In this document: one piece after another, positions 18,117 to 27,780 of the stretch
How the letters are laid out: every line of letters starts with the position of its first letter
How positions within the stretch are numbered: position 1 is the stretch's first letter
Source: JAAZPT01 sp964544955
GTDB taxonomy: Bacteria > Bacillota > Clostridia > Christensenellales > Aristaeellaceae
Length of the DNA: 64,000 bases
Direction: 5' to 3'
Assembly: GCA_964544955.1 (NCBI GenBank)
Contig: CAZJEB010000003.1
Location: forward strand, 1 to 64,000
Notes under the pieces: model-generated
What the model was told of the DNA's origin: nothing
Databases searched by the model: none
Seen by the model: only the letters and a program-made list of their open reading frames with translations
Translations under genes and position numbers: made by a program

Positions 18117-18148
18117 ACAACCCCTTATTTCTTACTAATATAATTTAA

Positions 18149-20311
18149 TTACTTCTTAACCTTTTCCGCCTGTTTTATTGATAGTGAAATTCTTTTCTTT
18201 TTTATATCAACAGAAAGCACAAGCACCTCAACAACATCACCAACAGTTAAAACTTCTGAAGGGTGCTTAATAAACTTATTAGATATTTCTGATATGTGTA
18301 CCAAGCCATCCTCATGAACACCAATATCAACAAATGCACCAAAGTCTATTACATTTCTAACTGTTCCCTTAAGGGTCATTCCTGCCTTAATATCTTCTAT
18401 TTTAAGAACATCAGAGCGCAACACTGGCTGTGGAAGTTCATCACGAGGGTCACGCCCTGGTTTTAAAAGTTCTTGTATAATATCCTTCATAGTTGGTAAG
18501 CCAATATCAGCCTTTTGCGCCAACTTTTCTTCACCAAATTGTTTTACCATAAGGGGTAAAAGGGCTATCTTAGCGCCATTCAAATCATCCATTGTAAAGC
18601 CACATGCTGTGAGCATTCTTTCGGCAGCATCATAACTTTCAGGGTGAACACCTGTGTTATCAAGTATATTTTTGCTTTCTGCCACCCTTAGGAAGCCCGC
18701 ACATTGTTCAAAAGCTTTAGGCCCTAATTTTTTTACTTTAAGTAGTTCTTTACGGCTAGTAAATTTACCATTTTCCTCACGGTAGCTAACTATATTTTTA
18801 GTTGTTGTAGCAGTTAGCCCTGATACGTAAGATAATAGCGATGCCGATGCTGTATTAAGATCTACACCCACTGCATTAACACAATCCTCAACAACACCAG
18901 AAAGAGCATCGTCAAGTTCCTTTGGCGGCATATCATGTTGATATTGGCCAACTCCTATTGCTTTTGGATCTATTTTTACAAGTTCCGCAAGTGGGTCTTG
19001 TAAGCGCCTTGCAATAGATACTGCGGAACGGAGATTAACATCAAACTCTGGAAATTCGTCAGCAGCAATTTTGGATGCGGAATATACAGATGCTCCTGCT
19101 TCATTTACTATCATATAGCTTATTCCATCATTAAGTAACTTTATCATATCAACAACCATTTGTTCTGTTTCGCGGGATGCTGTACCGTTACCTATAGCTA
19201 TATGCTCAACTTTATGCTTTTTAATTAATGCAGATAGTTTTATTATAGAATCATTTTTACCTTTTTCCCCAAACGTTGGGTATACAACCGTTGTATCAAG
19301 CACTTTGCCAGTTTGATCAACAACAGCAACCTTACAACCATTTTTGTAGCCTGGGTCTAAGCCCATTGTTACGTGGTTTTTAACAGGTGGTTGCATTAAT
19401 AACGCCTTTAGGTTTAATGAGAAGTTATGTATTGCACCCTCGTTAGCTCTATCTGTTAGCTCGCTTCTAATACTTCTATCCATAGCAGGAAAAAGAAGCC
19501 TATCATATGCATCTGTAATAGAGTCCTTTAAAAACTCCTGTGTTATGCTATTATTTTTAAGCACCTTACCAAATAAAAATTCTGTTCCCACTTCCCTATC
19601 GAATGCAAGGTTAGTTTTTAACAAACCTTCTTTTTCCCCACGGTTAAGGGCAAGTATTTGGTGGTTTTGTATTGTTCTAACATCCTGGCTAAAGTTATAA
19701 TACTGTGAATAAACGCTATCATCTTCTGTAGCATTTTCTGCTTTCATTTTACCTTGCCTCTTTATTATCATACCTAACACTTTTCTAAGTTTAGGGTCTT
19801 CTGATACTTTTTCAGCAATTATATCAGATGCTCCTTTAAGGGCATCTTCAACGGTTTCAACGCCCTTTTCAGCATCTATATAAGCTTGTGCCAAACTATC
19901 AAGGCTTTCTGTTATTTCCTGTTCAAAAATAATATCAGCAAGGGGTTCAAGGCCCTTTTCTTTAGCAATTGTAGCACGTGTACGCCTTTTTTGTTTATAT
20001 GGAGCATAAAGGTCTTCAAGTTCTGCTAGGGTTTTTGCCTGCCCTATTTCAGCGCTTAGTTCCTCTGTTAGTTTACCCTGGGACTCTATATTATTTAATA
20101 CTTCTTGGCGCCTTTCTTCCAACTTGCGCAAATATTTAAGGCGTTCTTCTAACTTACGCAAGTTTGTATCATCTGTAGAATTATGAAGTTCCTTTCTATA
20201 CCTTGCAATAAAAGGTATGCTATTGCCCTCGTCTAGTAGTGCAACAACATTATTTACATGGCTAAGGTTTATGCCAAGTTCTTGTGCAATTAATTGATTA
20301 ATAAATTCCAT
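18149..20311 (-). CDS. tex: Tex-family transcription accessory / S1 RNA-binding protein
   Basis: The 720-residue cytoplasmic nucleic-acid-binding protein has an N-terminal helical Tex region, a YqgF/RNase H-like domain beginning near G-L-D-P-G-Y-K-N-G-C (about residue 320), tandem helix-hairpin-helix motifs (L-N-T-A-S near residue 490), and a C-terminal S1 domain (G-T-V-R-N-V-I-D-F-G-A-F-V-D-I-G). The order and length are standard. The start is the ATG at 20311 after AAAGGATA. A start 9 codons upstream is rejected for lack of a ribosome-binding site. Confidence 0.95.
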   Translation of the reverse strand: MEFINQLIAQELGINLSHVNNVVALLDEGNSIPFIARYRKELHNSTDDTNLRKLEERLKYLRKLEERRQEVLNNIESQGKLTEELSAEIGQAKTLAELEDLYAPYKQKRRTRATIAKEKGLEPLADIIFEQEITESLDSLAQAYIDAEKGVETVEDALKGASDIIAEKVSEDPKLRKVLGMIIKRQGKMKAENATEDDSVYSQYYNFSQDVRTIQNHQILALNRGEKEGLLKTNLAFDREVGTEFLFGKVLKNNSITQEFLKDSITDAYDRLLFPAMDRSIRSELTDRANEGAIHNFSLNLKALLMQPPVKNHVTMGLDPGYKNGCKVAVVDQTGKVLDTTVVYPTFGEKGKNDSIIKLSALIKKHKVEHIAIGNGTASRETEQMVVDMIKLLNDGISYMIVNEAGASVYSASKIAADEFPEFDVNLRSAVSIARRLQDPLAELVKIDPKAIGVGQYQHDMPPKELDDALSGVVEDCVNAVGVDLNTASASLLSYVSGLTATTTKNIVSYREENGKFTSRKELLKVKKLGPKAFEQCAGFLRVAESKNILDNTGVHPESYDAAERMLTACGFTMDDLNGAKIALLPLMVKQFGEEKLAQKADIGLPTMKDIIQELLKPGRDPRDELPQPVLRSDVLKIEDIKAGMTLKGTVRNVIDFGAFVDIGVHEDGLVHISEISNKFIKHPSEVLTVGDVVEVLVLSVDIKKKRISLSIKQAEKVKK

Positions 20312-20433
20312 AATATATCCTTTCAAAAGTGATAACATCTTATTATAAAATAATAAGCTAAGCCTGTCAAAACAAAATACTCTTAAACTGTTTATAATTA
20401 TATATATTTTGATATTCCTTTATTTCAAATATT

Positions 20434-20442
20434 TGGTATAAT
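20434..20442 (+). promoter_or_regulatory. Extended -10 promoter for the dehydrogenase/phosphoglucomutase operon
   Basis: TGGTATAAT (20434-20442) is a TGn extended -10 element with a perfect TATAAT. No good -35 box is visible at the standard distance. Confidence 0.55.
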
Positions 20443-20485
20443 ATATTATATAAAAAATAATATATTATAGATGGGGGTAATCTAT

Positions 20486-21358
20486 TTGAAAACAATTGGA
20501 TTTATTGGCATAGGCGTAATGGGCTCTGCCATGGTTAAAAACCTTATGAAAGCTGGCTTTGATGTACACGTTTATACAAGAACAAAGTCTAAGGCTGAAG
20601 ATGTTATTGCTGCAGGAGCAAAGTGGTGCCAATCTATAGATGAATGTGCTAAAGGTAAAGATGCTGTTATTACTATTGTTGGCTTCCCAGATGACGTTAA
20701 CCAAGTATACTTTGGTGATGAAAATATAAAGGGTATATTAAAAAGTGCCGATAAAGGTACATATATAATCGATATGACAACAACAAAACCATCACAGGCT
20801 GTTGAAATATATGAGGCTGCTCAAAATTATGGTTTAAATGCCCTTGATGCACCAGTAAGCGGTGGTGATTTAGGTGCTATAAAGGGAACACTTACAATAA
20901 TGGTGGGTGGTAAAGAAGCGGATTTTGAGGCCTGTAAGGAAATGTTTAAGGCCATGGGTACATCTGTTATTTACCAAGGCAAGGCTGGTAGCGGCCAACA
21001 TACAAAGGCTGCAAACCAAATTGCAATAGCGGGTGCTTTAGCTGGTACATGTGAAGCTATTGCGTATTGTGAAGCTTATGGCCTTAACCCAAAAACAGCA
21101 CTTGAAAGCATTAAAAACGGATCAGCAAGCTCTTGGCAGATGGTAAACAATGGTGCTAAAATTTTAGATAATAACATGAACCCTGGTTTTTATGTTAAGC
21201 ATTTTATAAAAGATTTAAAAATTGCAAGCAACCATGCAGCAGAGCTAAATTTAGATTTACCTATGCTAAATACAGTACTAAATATGTACTTAGAACTTGA
21301 GGGCGTTGATAACTTAGGAACGCAAGCTTTAATATACAAATGGAAAAAGGAGGATTAA
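20486..21358 (+). CDS. NAD(P)-dependent beta-hydroxyacid dehydrogenase (3-hydroxyisobutyrate dehydrogenase / GarR family)
   Basis: The 290-residue oxidoreductase has an N-terminal Rossmann motif G-F-I-G-I-G-V-M-G, the substrate motif D-A-P-V-S-G-G, and the catalytic Lys in G-x-G-Q-H-T-K-A-A-N-Q. Relatives act on 3-hydroxyisobutyrate, tartronate semialdehyde or succinic semialdehyde, and the substrate cannot be told from sequence. The TTG at 20486, 7 nt after GGGGG, gives the family's standard N-terminus. The ATG 15 bp upstream has no ribosome-binding site. The next gene follows after 1 bp. Confidence 0.87.
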   Translation: MKTIGFIGIGVMGSAMVKNLMKAGFDVHVYTRTKSKAEDVIAAGAKWCQSIDECAKGKDAVITIVGFPDDVNQVYFGDENIKGILKSADKGTYIIDMTTTKPSQAVEIYEAAQNYGLNALDAPVSGGDLGAIKGTLTIMVGGKEADFEACKEMFKAMGTSVIYQGKAGSGQHTKAANQIAIAGALAGTCEAIAYCEAYGLNPKTALESIKNGSASSWQMVNNGAKILDNNMNPGFYVKHFIKDLKIASNHAAELNLDLPMLNTVLNMYLELEGVDNLGTQALIYKWKKED

Positions 21359-21359
21359 T

Positions 21360-23081
21360 ATGGACTATCGTAAAAAATATGAAGAATGGTTAACTAACGA
21401 GGTTTTTGATAAGGATACCAAAAACGAACTTGCTGCTTTAACAGATGAAAAGGAAATTGAAGATAGATTCTATAGGGAACTATCTTTTGGTACCGCAGGC
21501 ATGAGAGGTGTGCTTGGTGCTGGAACAAACAGAATGAACCTTTACAACGTAAGGCGTGCAACAAAGGGTGTTGCTAAATACCTTATGAGGAACCCCGAAT
21601 TTGCTGCCCGCGGCATAGCAATAGCATATGATAGCAGGCGTTTTAGTGATTTATTTGCAAAAGAAACCGCATTAACATTATGTGAAAACGGTGTGCCTGT
21701 ATATTTGTTTGACTCACTAAGGCCTGTACCCGTATTATCCTTCACTTTAAGGCATTTAAATTGTGCTGCTGGTATTGTTATTACTGCAAGCCATAACCCT
21801 CCTCAATACAATGGTTACAAACTTTATGGTGAAGATGGCGCACAAATTGGCCCCGATATAGCTGATATTGTTACTGAAGAAATCCAAAAACTTGACTATA
21901 AAGATTGCTTCCCTATGGATGAAAAAGCAGCTTTAGATAGCGGATTACTAAAAATTATAGGTAAGGCTGAAGCAGATGATGCCTATACAGCAATGTTACA
22001 TACATTAGTTGTGGATAAGGATGTTTTAGAAAAAGAAGGCGGAAGCTTAAAAATTGTATATTCCCCTCTACATGGTTCTGGTAATGTGCCTGTTAGAAGA
22101 ATATTAAAAGAAATTGGAATAACAAACGTATCCGTTGTTAAAGAGCAAGAGAATCCCGACCCCAACTTTTCTACAGTTGCAGTACCCAACCCTGAAGATC
22201 CTGGTGCATTTAAGTTAGCTATAGCCCTTGCAAATGAAGTTGGTGCAGATTGTGCTTTTGCAACAGACCCTGACTGTGATAGGCTTGGCGTTGCTTTTAA
22301 AACAGAAACTGGCGAATTTAAACTATTAAACGGTAACCAAATTGCAAGTATTATGCTTTACTACATACTATCCAAAAAGCAAGAGCAAGGTAAGTTGCCC
22401 AAAAATGGTGCAATAGTTAAATCAATAGTTTCAACCGAAATGGCAAGGAAAATAGCTAGTAGTTATGGTGTTGAAACATTTGAAACATTAACTGGCTTTA
22501 AATACATTGGTGAAAAAATTCAACAGTTTGAGGATGATAATAGCTATGTATTCCTATTTGGCTTTGAAGAGAGTTATGGTTACTTATCCGGCACAGCTGT
22601 AAGGGATAAGGATGCTGTTAATGCATCAATGTTAATAGCTGAGGCTGTTTGCTCCTTTAAGGCAAAGGGAATGACCCTTAGTGATGCACTAAATGAAATG
22701 TATAATAAATATGGCTGGTACCTTGATAAAGTTGTAAGCAAAACATTGCCTGGCAAAGATGGTAGCGAAAAGATGGCTGCTATAATGGAAAACTTGTTTA
22801 CAAACGACCCTGAAAGCATTGCAGGCTTAAAAGTATTAGCTGTAAGGAATTATAAAACAGGTATGCGCAAAGATACTACAACAGGCGAAAGCAAAAATAT
22901 GGGCTTGCCTCCATCTGAAGTATTATACTATGAACTAGAAGGTGGCAACTGGGTATGCGTACGCCCCAGTGGAACAGAACCCAAAATTAAGCTTTACCTA
23001 AACGCTAATGCTGAAACAGAAGAAAAAGCAAATGCTTTAATAGATAAGCTAGCTGTAGATGCTGAAAAACTAATTAGCTAA
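21360..23081 (+). CDS. Phosphoglucomutase / phosphomannomutase (alpha-D-phosphohexomutase)
   Basis: The 573-residue enzyme interconverts hexose 1- and 6-phosphates and supplies glycan and nucleotide-sugar synthesis. The phosphoserine motif T-A-S-H-N-P is at 142-147 (Ser144), the metal-binding D-P-D-C-D-R near residue 305 and the substrate-phosphate motif R-P-S-G-T-E-P near residue 540. The length matches the PgcA-type Firmicutes enzyme. AAGGAGG precedes the ATG. It is in one operon with the dehydrogenase, though no metabolic link is obvious. Confidence 0.93.
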   Translation: MDYRKKYEEWLTNEVFDKDTKNELAALTDEKEIEDRFYRELSFGTAGMRGVLGAGTNRMNLYNVRRATKGVAKYLMRNPEFAARGIAIAYDSRRFSDLFAKETALTLCENGVPVYLFDSLRPVPVLSFTLRHLNCAAGIVITASHNPPQYNGYKLYGEDGAQIGPDIADIVTEEIQKLDYKDCFPMDEKAALDSGLLKIIGKAEADDAYTAMLHTLVVDKDVLEKEGGSLKIVYSPLHGSGNVPVRRILKEIGITNVSVVKEQENPDPNFSTVAVPNPEDPGAFKLAIALANEVGADCAFATDPDCDRLGVAFKTETGEFKLLNGNQIASIMLYYILSKKQEQGKLPKNGAIVKSIVSTEMARKIASSYGVETFETLTGFKYIGEKIQQFEDDNSYVFLFGFEESYGYLSGTAVRDKDAVNASMLIAEAVCSFKAKGMTLSDALNEMYNKYGWYLDKVVSKTLPGKDGSEKMAAIMENLFTNDPESIAGLKVLAVRNYKTGMRKDTTTGESKNMGLPPSEVLYYELEGGNWVCVRPSGTEPKIKLYLNANAETEEKANALIDKLAVDAEKLIS

Positions 23082-23128
23082 GCTTTACAATTGTTACAAT
23101 AAAAAAATGTTTCAATCCTTCTTTTGGG

Positions 23129-23137
23129 TGGTATTAT
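23129..23137 (+). promoter_or_regulatory. Extended -10 promoter for the thioredoxin-like/ccdA pair
   Basis: TGGTATTAT (23129-23137) is a TGn-type -10 element, with a weak TTTCAA (23110-23115) upstream. It lies 28 bp before the start codon. Confidence 0.5.
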
Positions 23138-23165
23138 ATTAATATCACTCAAAAGGAGGATTTTT

Positions 23166-23780
23166 ATGAAGAGATTTACATTGTTATTAATTGCATTTGT
23201 TATGGTATTTATGCTTGTTGCACCAACAGCATCATTTATAGCAGAAACAACTGAAGCAACCCCTGTTGAAAGCGAAGCTGTTGAAGCAAGCGAAGAAGAA
23301 GTTCAAGATGATGATAGCGAGGGTGAACTTGCTGAGGAAGCCCCTGAAGAGCCATTTAAGGTTTTTATGTTGGACCTATTTGATGAAATGCCCTTTAAAT
23401 TTGAGCCATATAAAGGCAAAGTTATATTAATGAGCATGTTTACAATTTGGTGCCCCCATTGTGTAAGGGAAATACCAGACTTTCAAAGAATACAAGAAGA
23501 ATATAGCGAAAGCGTACAAGTATTGATGGTACATGTTCCATCCGACGAAAAATTTGAAGTTGCTGAAAACTATTTTAAGGATAATAACATTAACCTACAG
23601 TTAGAAAGCGATGCTAACATGATACTTGCAAGCGTTGTGGGCTTAACTGGCTTTCCAACAAACGTAATGTTTAATACAGAAGGTGAAGTAGCACTTTACA
23701 CATACGCAACAAACTATGATGCTATTGTACAAACATTAGAAGGTTTAGGCGTTAAGCCAGATGCTGCAAAAGCAGAATAA
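23166..23780 (+). CDS. Secreted TlpA/ResA-type thioredoxin-fold protein
   Basis: The 204-residue protein has a signal peptide (residues 1 to about 24), a highly acidic low-complexity linker (about 25-60, Glu/Asp/Val/Ala-rich) and a thioredoxin domain with the active site W-C-P-H-C. The cis-proline region is G-F-P-T-N. There is no lipobox. The start is the ATG at 23166 after AAAAGGAGG. Paired with CcdA 16 bp downstream, it is expected to be an extracytoplasmic thiol-disulfide reductase. Its client proteins are unknown. Confidence 0.88.
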   Translation: MKRFTLLLIAFVMVFMLVAPTASFIAETTEATPVESEAVEASEEEVQDDDSEGELAEEAPEEPFKVFMLDLFDEMPFKFEPYKGKVILMSMFTIWCPHCVREIPDFQRIQEEYSESVQVLMVHVPSDEKFEVAENYFKDNNINLQLESDANMILASVVGLTGFPTNVMFNTEGEVALYTYATNYDAIVQTLEGLGVKPDAAKAE

Positions 23781-23796
23781 GCATTAAGGAGAAATT

Positions 23797-24507
23797 ATGC
23801 CAAGTATTAATATGGGTGTAATGGCCCCAGCTGCAAGTTTTTCAGCATCACCTTTTGCAATGTTATTAAATGGCTTGTTAGCATTTTTATCACCTTGTAT
23901 ATTACCAATGTTACCCATTTATGCCGCTTACATTGTAGGTAGCGGTGCAAGTGGAAGCAGTAAAATAACAAAACAAACAATAATTAAGCTTTTAGGCCTT
24001 GTTGTTGGTTTTGTAATAGTATTTGTAACATTAGGTGGTTTGGCAGGTTTAGCAGGCTCTGTAAACAGTAAAGTTAACCGTAATTTGCTTGATATAGTAG
24101 GCAATATAATGCTTATTATATTTGGCCTTATGATGCTTGATGTAATCCCCGGCTTAAACTTTAGTGGTTTAGGTGGCGATAGTAGTAGGTTAGCTGGTAG
24201 TGGATTTATACAAAACGTATTATTTGGCGCAGTACTTGTACTATCTTGGACCCCATGCTTAACCCCATTGTTAGGTAATGCTTTAGTTGCCGCAGCATCT
24301 TCCGAGAGCGCAACAGCCCTAAATGGTATGTATATGCTTGGCTTTTTTGCCCTTGGTTTAAGTTTACCCATGGTATTAATAATGCTTTTATACCAAAAAT
24401 TAAGCGGCTTGCTTAGCTTTTTAAAGAAGCACAATGTGTTGATAAGGCGAATATCTGGTGTTATAATGATATTGTTAGGCATACTAAGGTTTTTTGTTAA
24501 AATATAA
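23797..24507 (+). CDS. ccdA: CcdA-type cytochrome c biogenesis / thiol-reductant membrane transporter
   Basis: The 236-residue protein has six predicted membrane helices. It passes electrons from cytoplasmic thioredoxin to extracytoplasmic thioredoxin-like proteins. The two redox cysteines are in L-S-P-C-I-L-P-M-L-P (about residue 35) and W-T-P-C-L-T-P (about residue 155), the symmetrical P-C motifs of the CcdA/DsbD family. The thioredoxin-like gene immediately upstream is the likely partner. No cytochrome c genes are nearby, so a role in general disulfide reduction is as likely as haem attachment. Confidence 0.92.
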   Translation: MPSINMGVMAPAASFSASPFAMLLNGLLAFLSPCILPMLPIYAAYIVGSGASGSSKITKQTIIKLLGLVVGFVIVFVTLGGLAGLAGSVNSKVNRNLLDIVGNIMLIIFGLMMLDVIPGLNFSGLGGDSSRLAGSGFIQNVLFGAVLVLSWTPCLTPLLGNALVAAASSESATALNGMYMLGFFALGLSLPMVLIMLLYQKLSGLLSFLKKHNVLIRRISGVIMILLGILRFFVKI

Positions 24508-24528
24508 GTTTTTGTTAATTTAAATATG

Positions 24529-24559
24529 CCCGATTACAAAAATCGGGTAATATTTTTTT
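24529..24559 (+). terminator. Intrinsic terminator after ccdA
   Basis: CCCGATT (24529-24535) pairs with AATCGGG (24541-24547) around ACAAA, followed by TAATA and seven T. Confidence 0.82.
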
Positions 24560-24571
24560 AGGAGAAATAAA

Positions 24572-25735
24572 TTGAATAAAATTAAAAGCTTGCCATTGTT
24601 TTATGCTTGCTATGGGCTTATGTTCTTTTCGGCAAATTTGGCCCACCCCATTACCCCCGCTTATTTTGAAAGCTTAAACTATCCCAACTATATGTTTGGG
24701 GTGGCTTTTTCGTTAATGAGTTTAGGCATATTTTTAGTATCACCTATGTGGAGTAAACTAGCTGAAAAACATGGTTATATAAAGGTTATGTCTTTAGGTT
24801 TGGCTGTATATGGTATAGCTCAACTATGGTTTGGTTTGGGGCGAACAGTACCAAGCACATTGCTTGCTAGGCTTTTAGCTGGAATATTTACAGCTGCAAT
24901 GCAAGTAGGTGGTTTATTATATATAAGCAACTTTTTTGAAGAAAATAAAAAAGGTGAAAGAATTGCCCTTGCAATGGCGTTACAGATATCTATTGGTGCT
25001 GCTGGCTTCTTTTTGGGTGGTTATTTAGGTAATATAAATATAATGATTCCCTTATATATTCAACCAATATTATGTGTATTAACCGCAATATTTATTTTTG
25101 TTGTGTTTGAAGATAAAGGCACTGAAAGCAATAAAAAAATTGAGCTATCTGAAATTAACCCTTTTAAAGCCTTTAGTGAAGTAATAAAAATAATGACACC
25201 TACTATTGTTGTTTTTTATGGCGTTGTGGCTTTAGTATCATTTGCAGTAACATGTTATGATACATCCTTTAACTATTACATAAAAAACACCCTTAACTTG
25301 CCATCAATATATAATGGTGCAATAAAGGGTAGCATAGCAGTTATAGGCTTGTTATTAAACTTTAGTTTAAGCAGATACATTGCCCATAAATACAGGCCAT
25401 ACAATGTTAATATAGTATATTATGGAATTTCAATACTATTTTTACTAATACTTATATTTACACAAAACTTTGTACTATTCCTTGGGGCTGCAATATTAAT
25501 ATATATTATGGATTCCATAACAAAGCCCATACAACAAATTATGGGTACTGAAAACTCTATAATATATGGTGGTTATAATTCTATAAATGCTTTAGGTATG
25601 GTTACAGGCAGTTTATCAGCCGGATATTTGTATACCGTTGGCCCTAAGCTTCCCTTTTATGCAAGCTTAATTATGTTTACATTGTCTTTTATGTTAGCTT
25701 TAATTAATAGAAAACAGCGAATAAAAACAGTATAA
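24572..25735 (+). CDS. MFS transporter (drug/sugar efflux-like)
   Basis: The 387-residue integral membrane protein has about 12 helices. The between-helix motif A-like segment reads S-K-L-A-E-K-H-G-Y-I-K-V near residue 63, typical of DHA1-type exporters. The start is a TTG at 24572, 7 nt after AGGAG. Terminators on both sides make it a single-gene transcript. The substrate cannot be predicted. Confidence 0.85.
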   Translation: MNKIKSLPLFYACYGLMFFSANLAHPITPAYFESLNYPNYMFGVAFSLMSLGIFLVSPMWSKLAEKHGYIKVMSLGLAVYGIAQLWFGLGRTVPSTLLARLLAGIFTAAMQVGGLLYISNFFEENKKGERIALAMALQISIGAAGFFLGGYLGNINIMIPLYIQPILCVLTAIFIFVVFEDKGTESNKKIELSEINPFKAFSEVIKIMTPTIVVFYGVVALVSFAVTCYDTSFNYYIKNTLNLPSIYNGAIKGSIAVIGLLLNFSLSRYIAHKYRPYNVNIVYYGISILFLLILIFTQNFVLFLGAAILIYIMDSITKPIQQIMGTENSIIYGGYNSINALGMVTGSLSAGYLYTVGPKLPFYASLIMFTLSFMLALINRKQRIKTV

Positions 25736-25750
25736 TAAAACAATAAAAAG

Positions 25751-25779
25751 GTAGAAGGGTGGTACTTCTACATTTTTTT
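25751..25779. terminator. Bidirectional terminator between the MFS gene and a convergent secreted-protein gene
   Basis: GTAGAAG (25751-25757) pairs with CTTCTAC (25765-25771), with a T run downstream and an A run upstream. Confidence 0.8.
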
Positions 25780-25793
25780 ATTTATATAAACTT

Positions 25794-26651
25794 CTATTGC
25801 ATTTCATTAAAGTTGCTTGCTATTACGTTTAAGCTTACTACGCTAAAGTTATTTATATCAACGTAAAATACAGCAGTTTCATCAAATTTTTCATTATCCG
25901 AATTTAAAATATAAGGTGCCTCTACGCGAACAAGCTCCATATCGGGCTTTGTTTCTTCGTCTACTGATGCACTCCATATTTCATCACTAATAATTAGTGG
26001 CCTATTATCATCAGGCAAATTAACCACATTTTTTCTAACATCATTTACAAGCTCTGTAATTTTATTAATATCGCTATCGCTTAATTTTTTATCAAGTTTT
26101 TCTGTTAAAACTCTATTAATGTTCATTTCAGCAACATTATTATTTATACCAATTAAGCGCATTGTAATGCGTATATTATCTAAATTGCTAAATTCACATT
26201 CTATTTCTTTACCACCATTATTATATAAATAGCTCATATAAAAATAATAAGGTGGTTGTTCTAGGGCTAAGGTTTTAAAGTTTTGTTTTACATTCTTTTC
26301 AATCGTTTCCATTTCATCTTTACTTGTTTCAGCGCCAAAAAATCCATTATTAATCAAAGTTCTAAAATCGTTTAAGGTTTTTGCATTGAACATTTTATCA
26401 AAAAAATTGATTGCGGTTTCCCCATCATAATTATCAACACGGTCATGCAATGCTTCTGCTGCAAACAATTCTTGGACACTTAGTTCACTTTTATATTTTT
26501 CAATTAAACCATACCAAATATCCAAATAATAATCTCTTCTTTCATCATGTTGATCCTCGGTAAAGGTTTTAGGTGCTTCAGCTAATGTTATGGAACAAAC
26601 CATAATTAAGCATATGGTAATTGATAAAATCTTTTTAAATATACTAATCAT
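25794..26651 (-). CDS. Hypothetical secreted protein
   Basis: The 285-residue protein has a clear signal peptide (positive 6-7, hydrophobic 8-22, A-E-A near 24-26). The mature part is acidic and helix-rich in its first half, then alternates short beta-like segments, with no motif I recognise. AGGAGG lies just before the ATG. It is the most distal of three secreted-protein genes downstream of a sigma/anti-sigma pair on the same strand. A 168-bp gap to the next upstream gene leaves its promoter undecided. Confidence 0.7.
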   Translation of the reverse strand: MISIFKKILSITICLIMVCSITLAEAPKTFTEDQHDERRDYYLDIWYGLIEKYKSELSVQELFAAEALHDRVDNYDGETAINFFDKMFNAKTLNDFRTLINNGFFGAETSKDEMETIEKNVKQNFKTLALEQPPYYFYMSYLYNNGGKEIECEFSNLDNIRITMRLIGINNNVAEMNINRVLTEKLDKKLSDSDINKITELVNDVRKNVVNLPDDNRPLIISDEIWSASVDEETKPDMELVRVEAPYILNSDNEKFDETAVFYVDINNFSVVSLNVIASNFNEMQ

Positions 26652-26819
26652 AATAACCTCCTAATAATAACAAAGTAGATAAAACTTATTATACAATATT
26701 GTTAATTATATCACATTGTTTGTTTTAAATAACAAAATAAGGTGTTTTGTTACATATGTTAAGTTTTATTAGTAAAAAGTTTTAGCAAAGTTAATGGCCT
26801 TTAAGTTAATTAATTTATA

Positions 26820-27290
26820 TTAATCTGTAATTTTTAATGTACCTGTTATTCTTTCAGTTTTATGATATGGCTTACTAATTCTTACATAAAACTTTTTACC
26901 TGTTGGAATAGAAAAGTTCAATTTAAAATAATTGGGTGTATTATTAAGTAGTACATATTGTGCAGATGTAGCTTGCCAAACATAACTATCACCTTTAGGA
27001 GTAGGAGAATGGTAAACCTGAACCTTAACCCTAATATTCTTATTTACACTAACCTTTGCATTATTAACATTAACAACTATTCTACCATCACTTGATGGTT
27101 TTATTGTCTTTGTTGCAGTATATTCTAGAATACTAAAGTTACCACTGTACGGCATTGATGAAGGATCATCAACATTTGTATTAGGATTATACCTATAATT
27201 ATCCTCATACCTAAAAACGGGTTCTGCCAATGTGGCCCCAATACTTAAAACAAGTATTAAGCTTAAAATAATTGATACTAATTTTTTCAT
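26820..27290 (-). CDS. Small hypothetical secreted protein, beta-rich
   Basis: The 156-residue protein has a standard signal peptide with cleavage likely after A-L-A (about residue 22). The mature region is Asn/Tyr/Lys-rich with alternating hydrophobic residues, suggesting a beta-sandwich. No family was recognised. AGGAGG precedes the ATG. Confidence 0.68.
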   Translation of the reverse strand: MKKLVSIILSLILVLSIGATLAEPVFRYEDNYRYNPNTNVDDPSSMPYSGNFSILEYTATKTIKPSSDGRIVVNVNNAKVSVNKNIRVKVQVYHSPTPKGDSYVWQATSAQYVLLNNTPNYFKLNFSIPTGKKFYVRISKPYHKTERITGTLKITD

Positions 27291-27373
27291 TTTTCCTCCT
27301 AATATTTTACTTTGCTAAAACCTTTCATTAATAAATACAATACTTAACAGTAGAATGTAACAGTAATTGAAAA

Positions 27374-27772
27374 TTAATTTATTTTTATTGCACTATATTT
27401 GCTTGCGCTCTCCACTAAATTACCAGCCTTATCAAATATCTCGACTTTTGAAAATAATCTAAATTTTCCACTTTTTATTTGATATTTATTAGTTAAGTTC
27501 AAATTTTTTGTGCTTTTATTATAAGTATTCCAACTCTTAATTGAATTCCATTTTCCATTAATATTGTTTTGTAGTATCTGCCAGGCTCTTATTTCATAAT
27601 TTTTATTTGTAGTTACTGTTGTATTACAACTTGCTACATTCGAAGAAACGGTTAATATTAATGTAAAACGTTCAATGACATTATACCTTTCAGTTAAATT
27701 TTCACATCTGTAACTCAAAAAAGACATTGCAATCATAACGCATATAAAAGCGTATAAAATTTTTTTCTTCAT
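27374..27772 (-). CDS. Small hypothetical secreted protein with hairpin-embedded ribosome-binding site
   Basis: The 132-residue protein has an N-terminal hydrophobic export signal (residues 5-20) and a Lys/Asn-rich beta-type mature part with two or three Cys. No family was recognised, though size and style match the neighbouring 156-residue protein. Its AGGAGG (27782-27787 on the plus-strand coordinates) lies in the 3' arm of a perfect 17-bp hairpin, so translation should be blocked when that structure forms. Confidence 0.65.
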   Translation of the reverse strand: MKKKILYAFICVMIAMSFLSYRCENLTERYNVIERFTLILTVSSNVASCNTTVTTNKNYEIRAWQILQNNINGKWNSIKSWNTYNKSTKNLNLTNKYQIKSGKFRLFSKVEIFDKAGNLVESASKYSAIKIN

Positions 27773-27780
27773 AATAAAAA

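Noticed and set aside
23928..24482. 184-codon antisense open frame opposite ccdA
   Set aside because: The product is dominated by Pro/Lys/Asn/Ile runs that mirror the hydrophobic codons of ccdA, and it lacks a ribosome-binding site.
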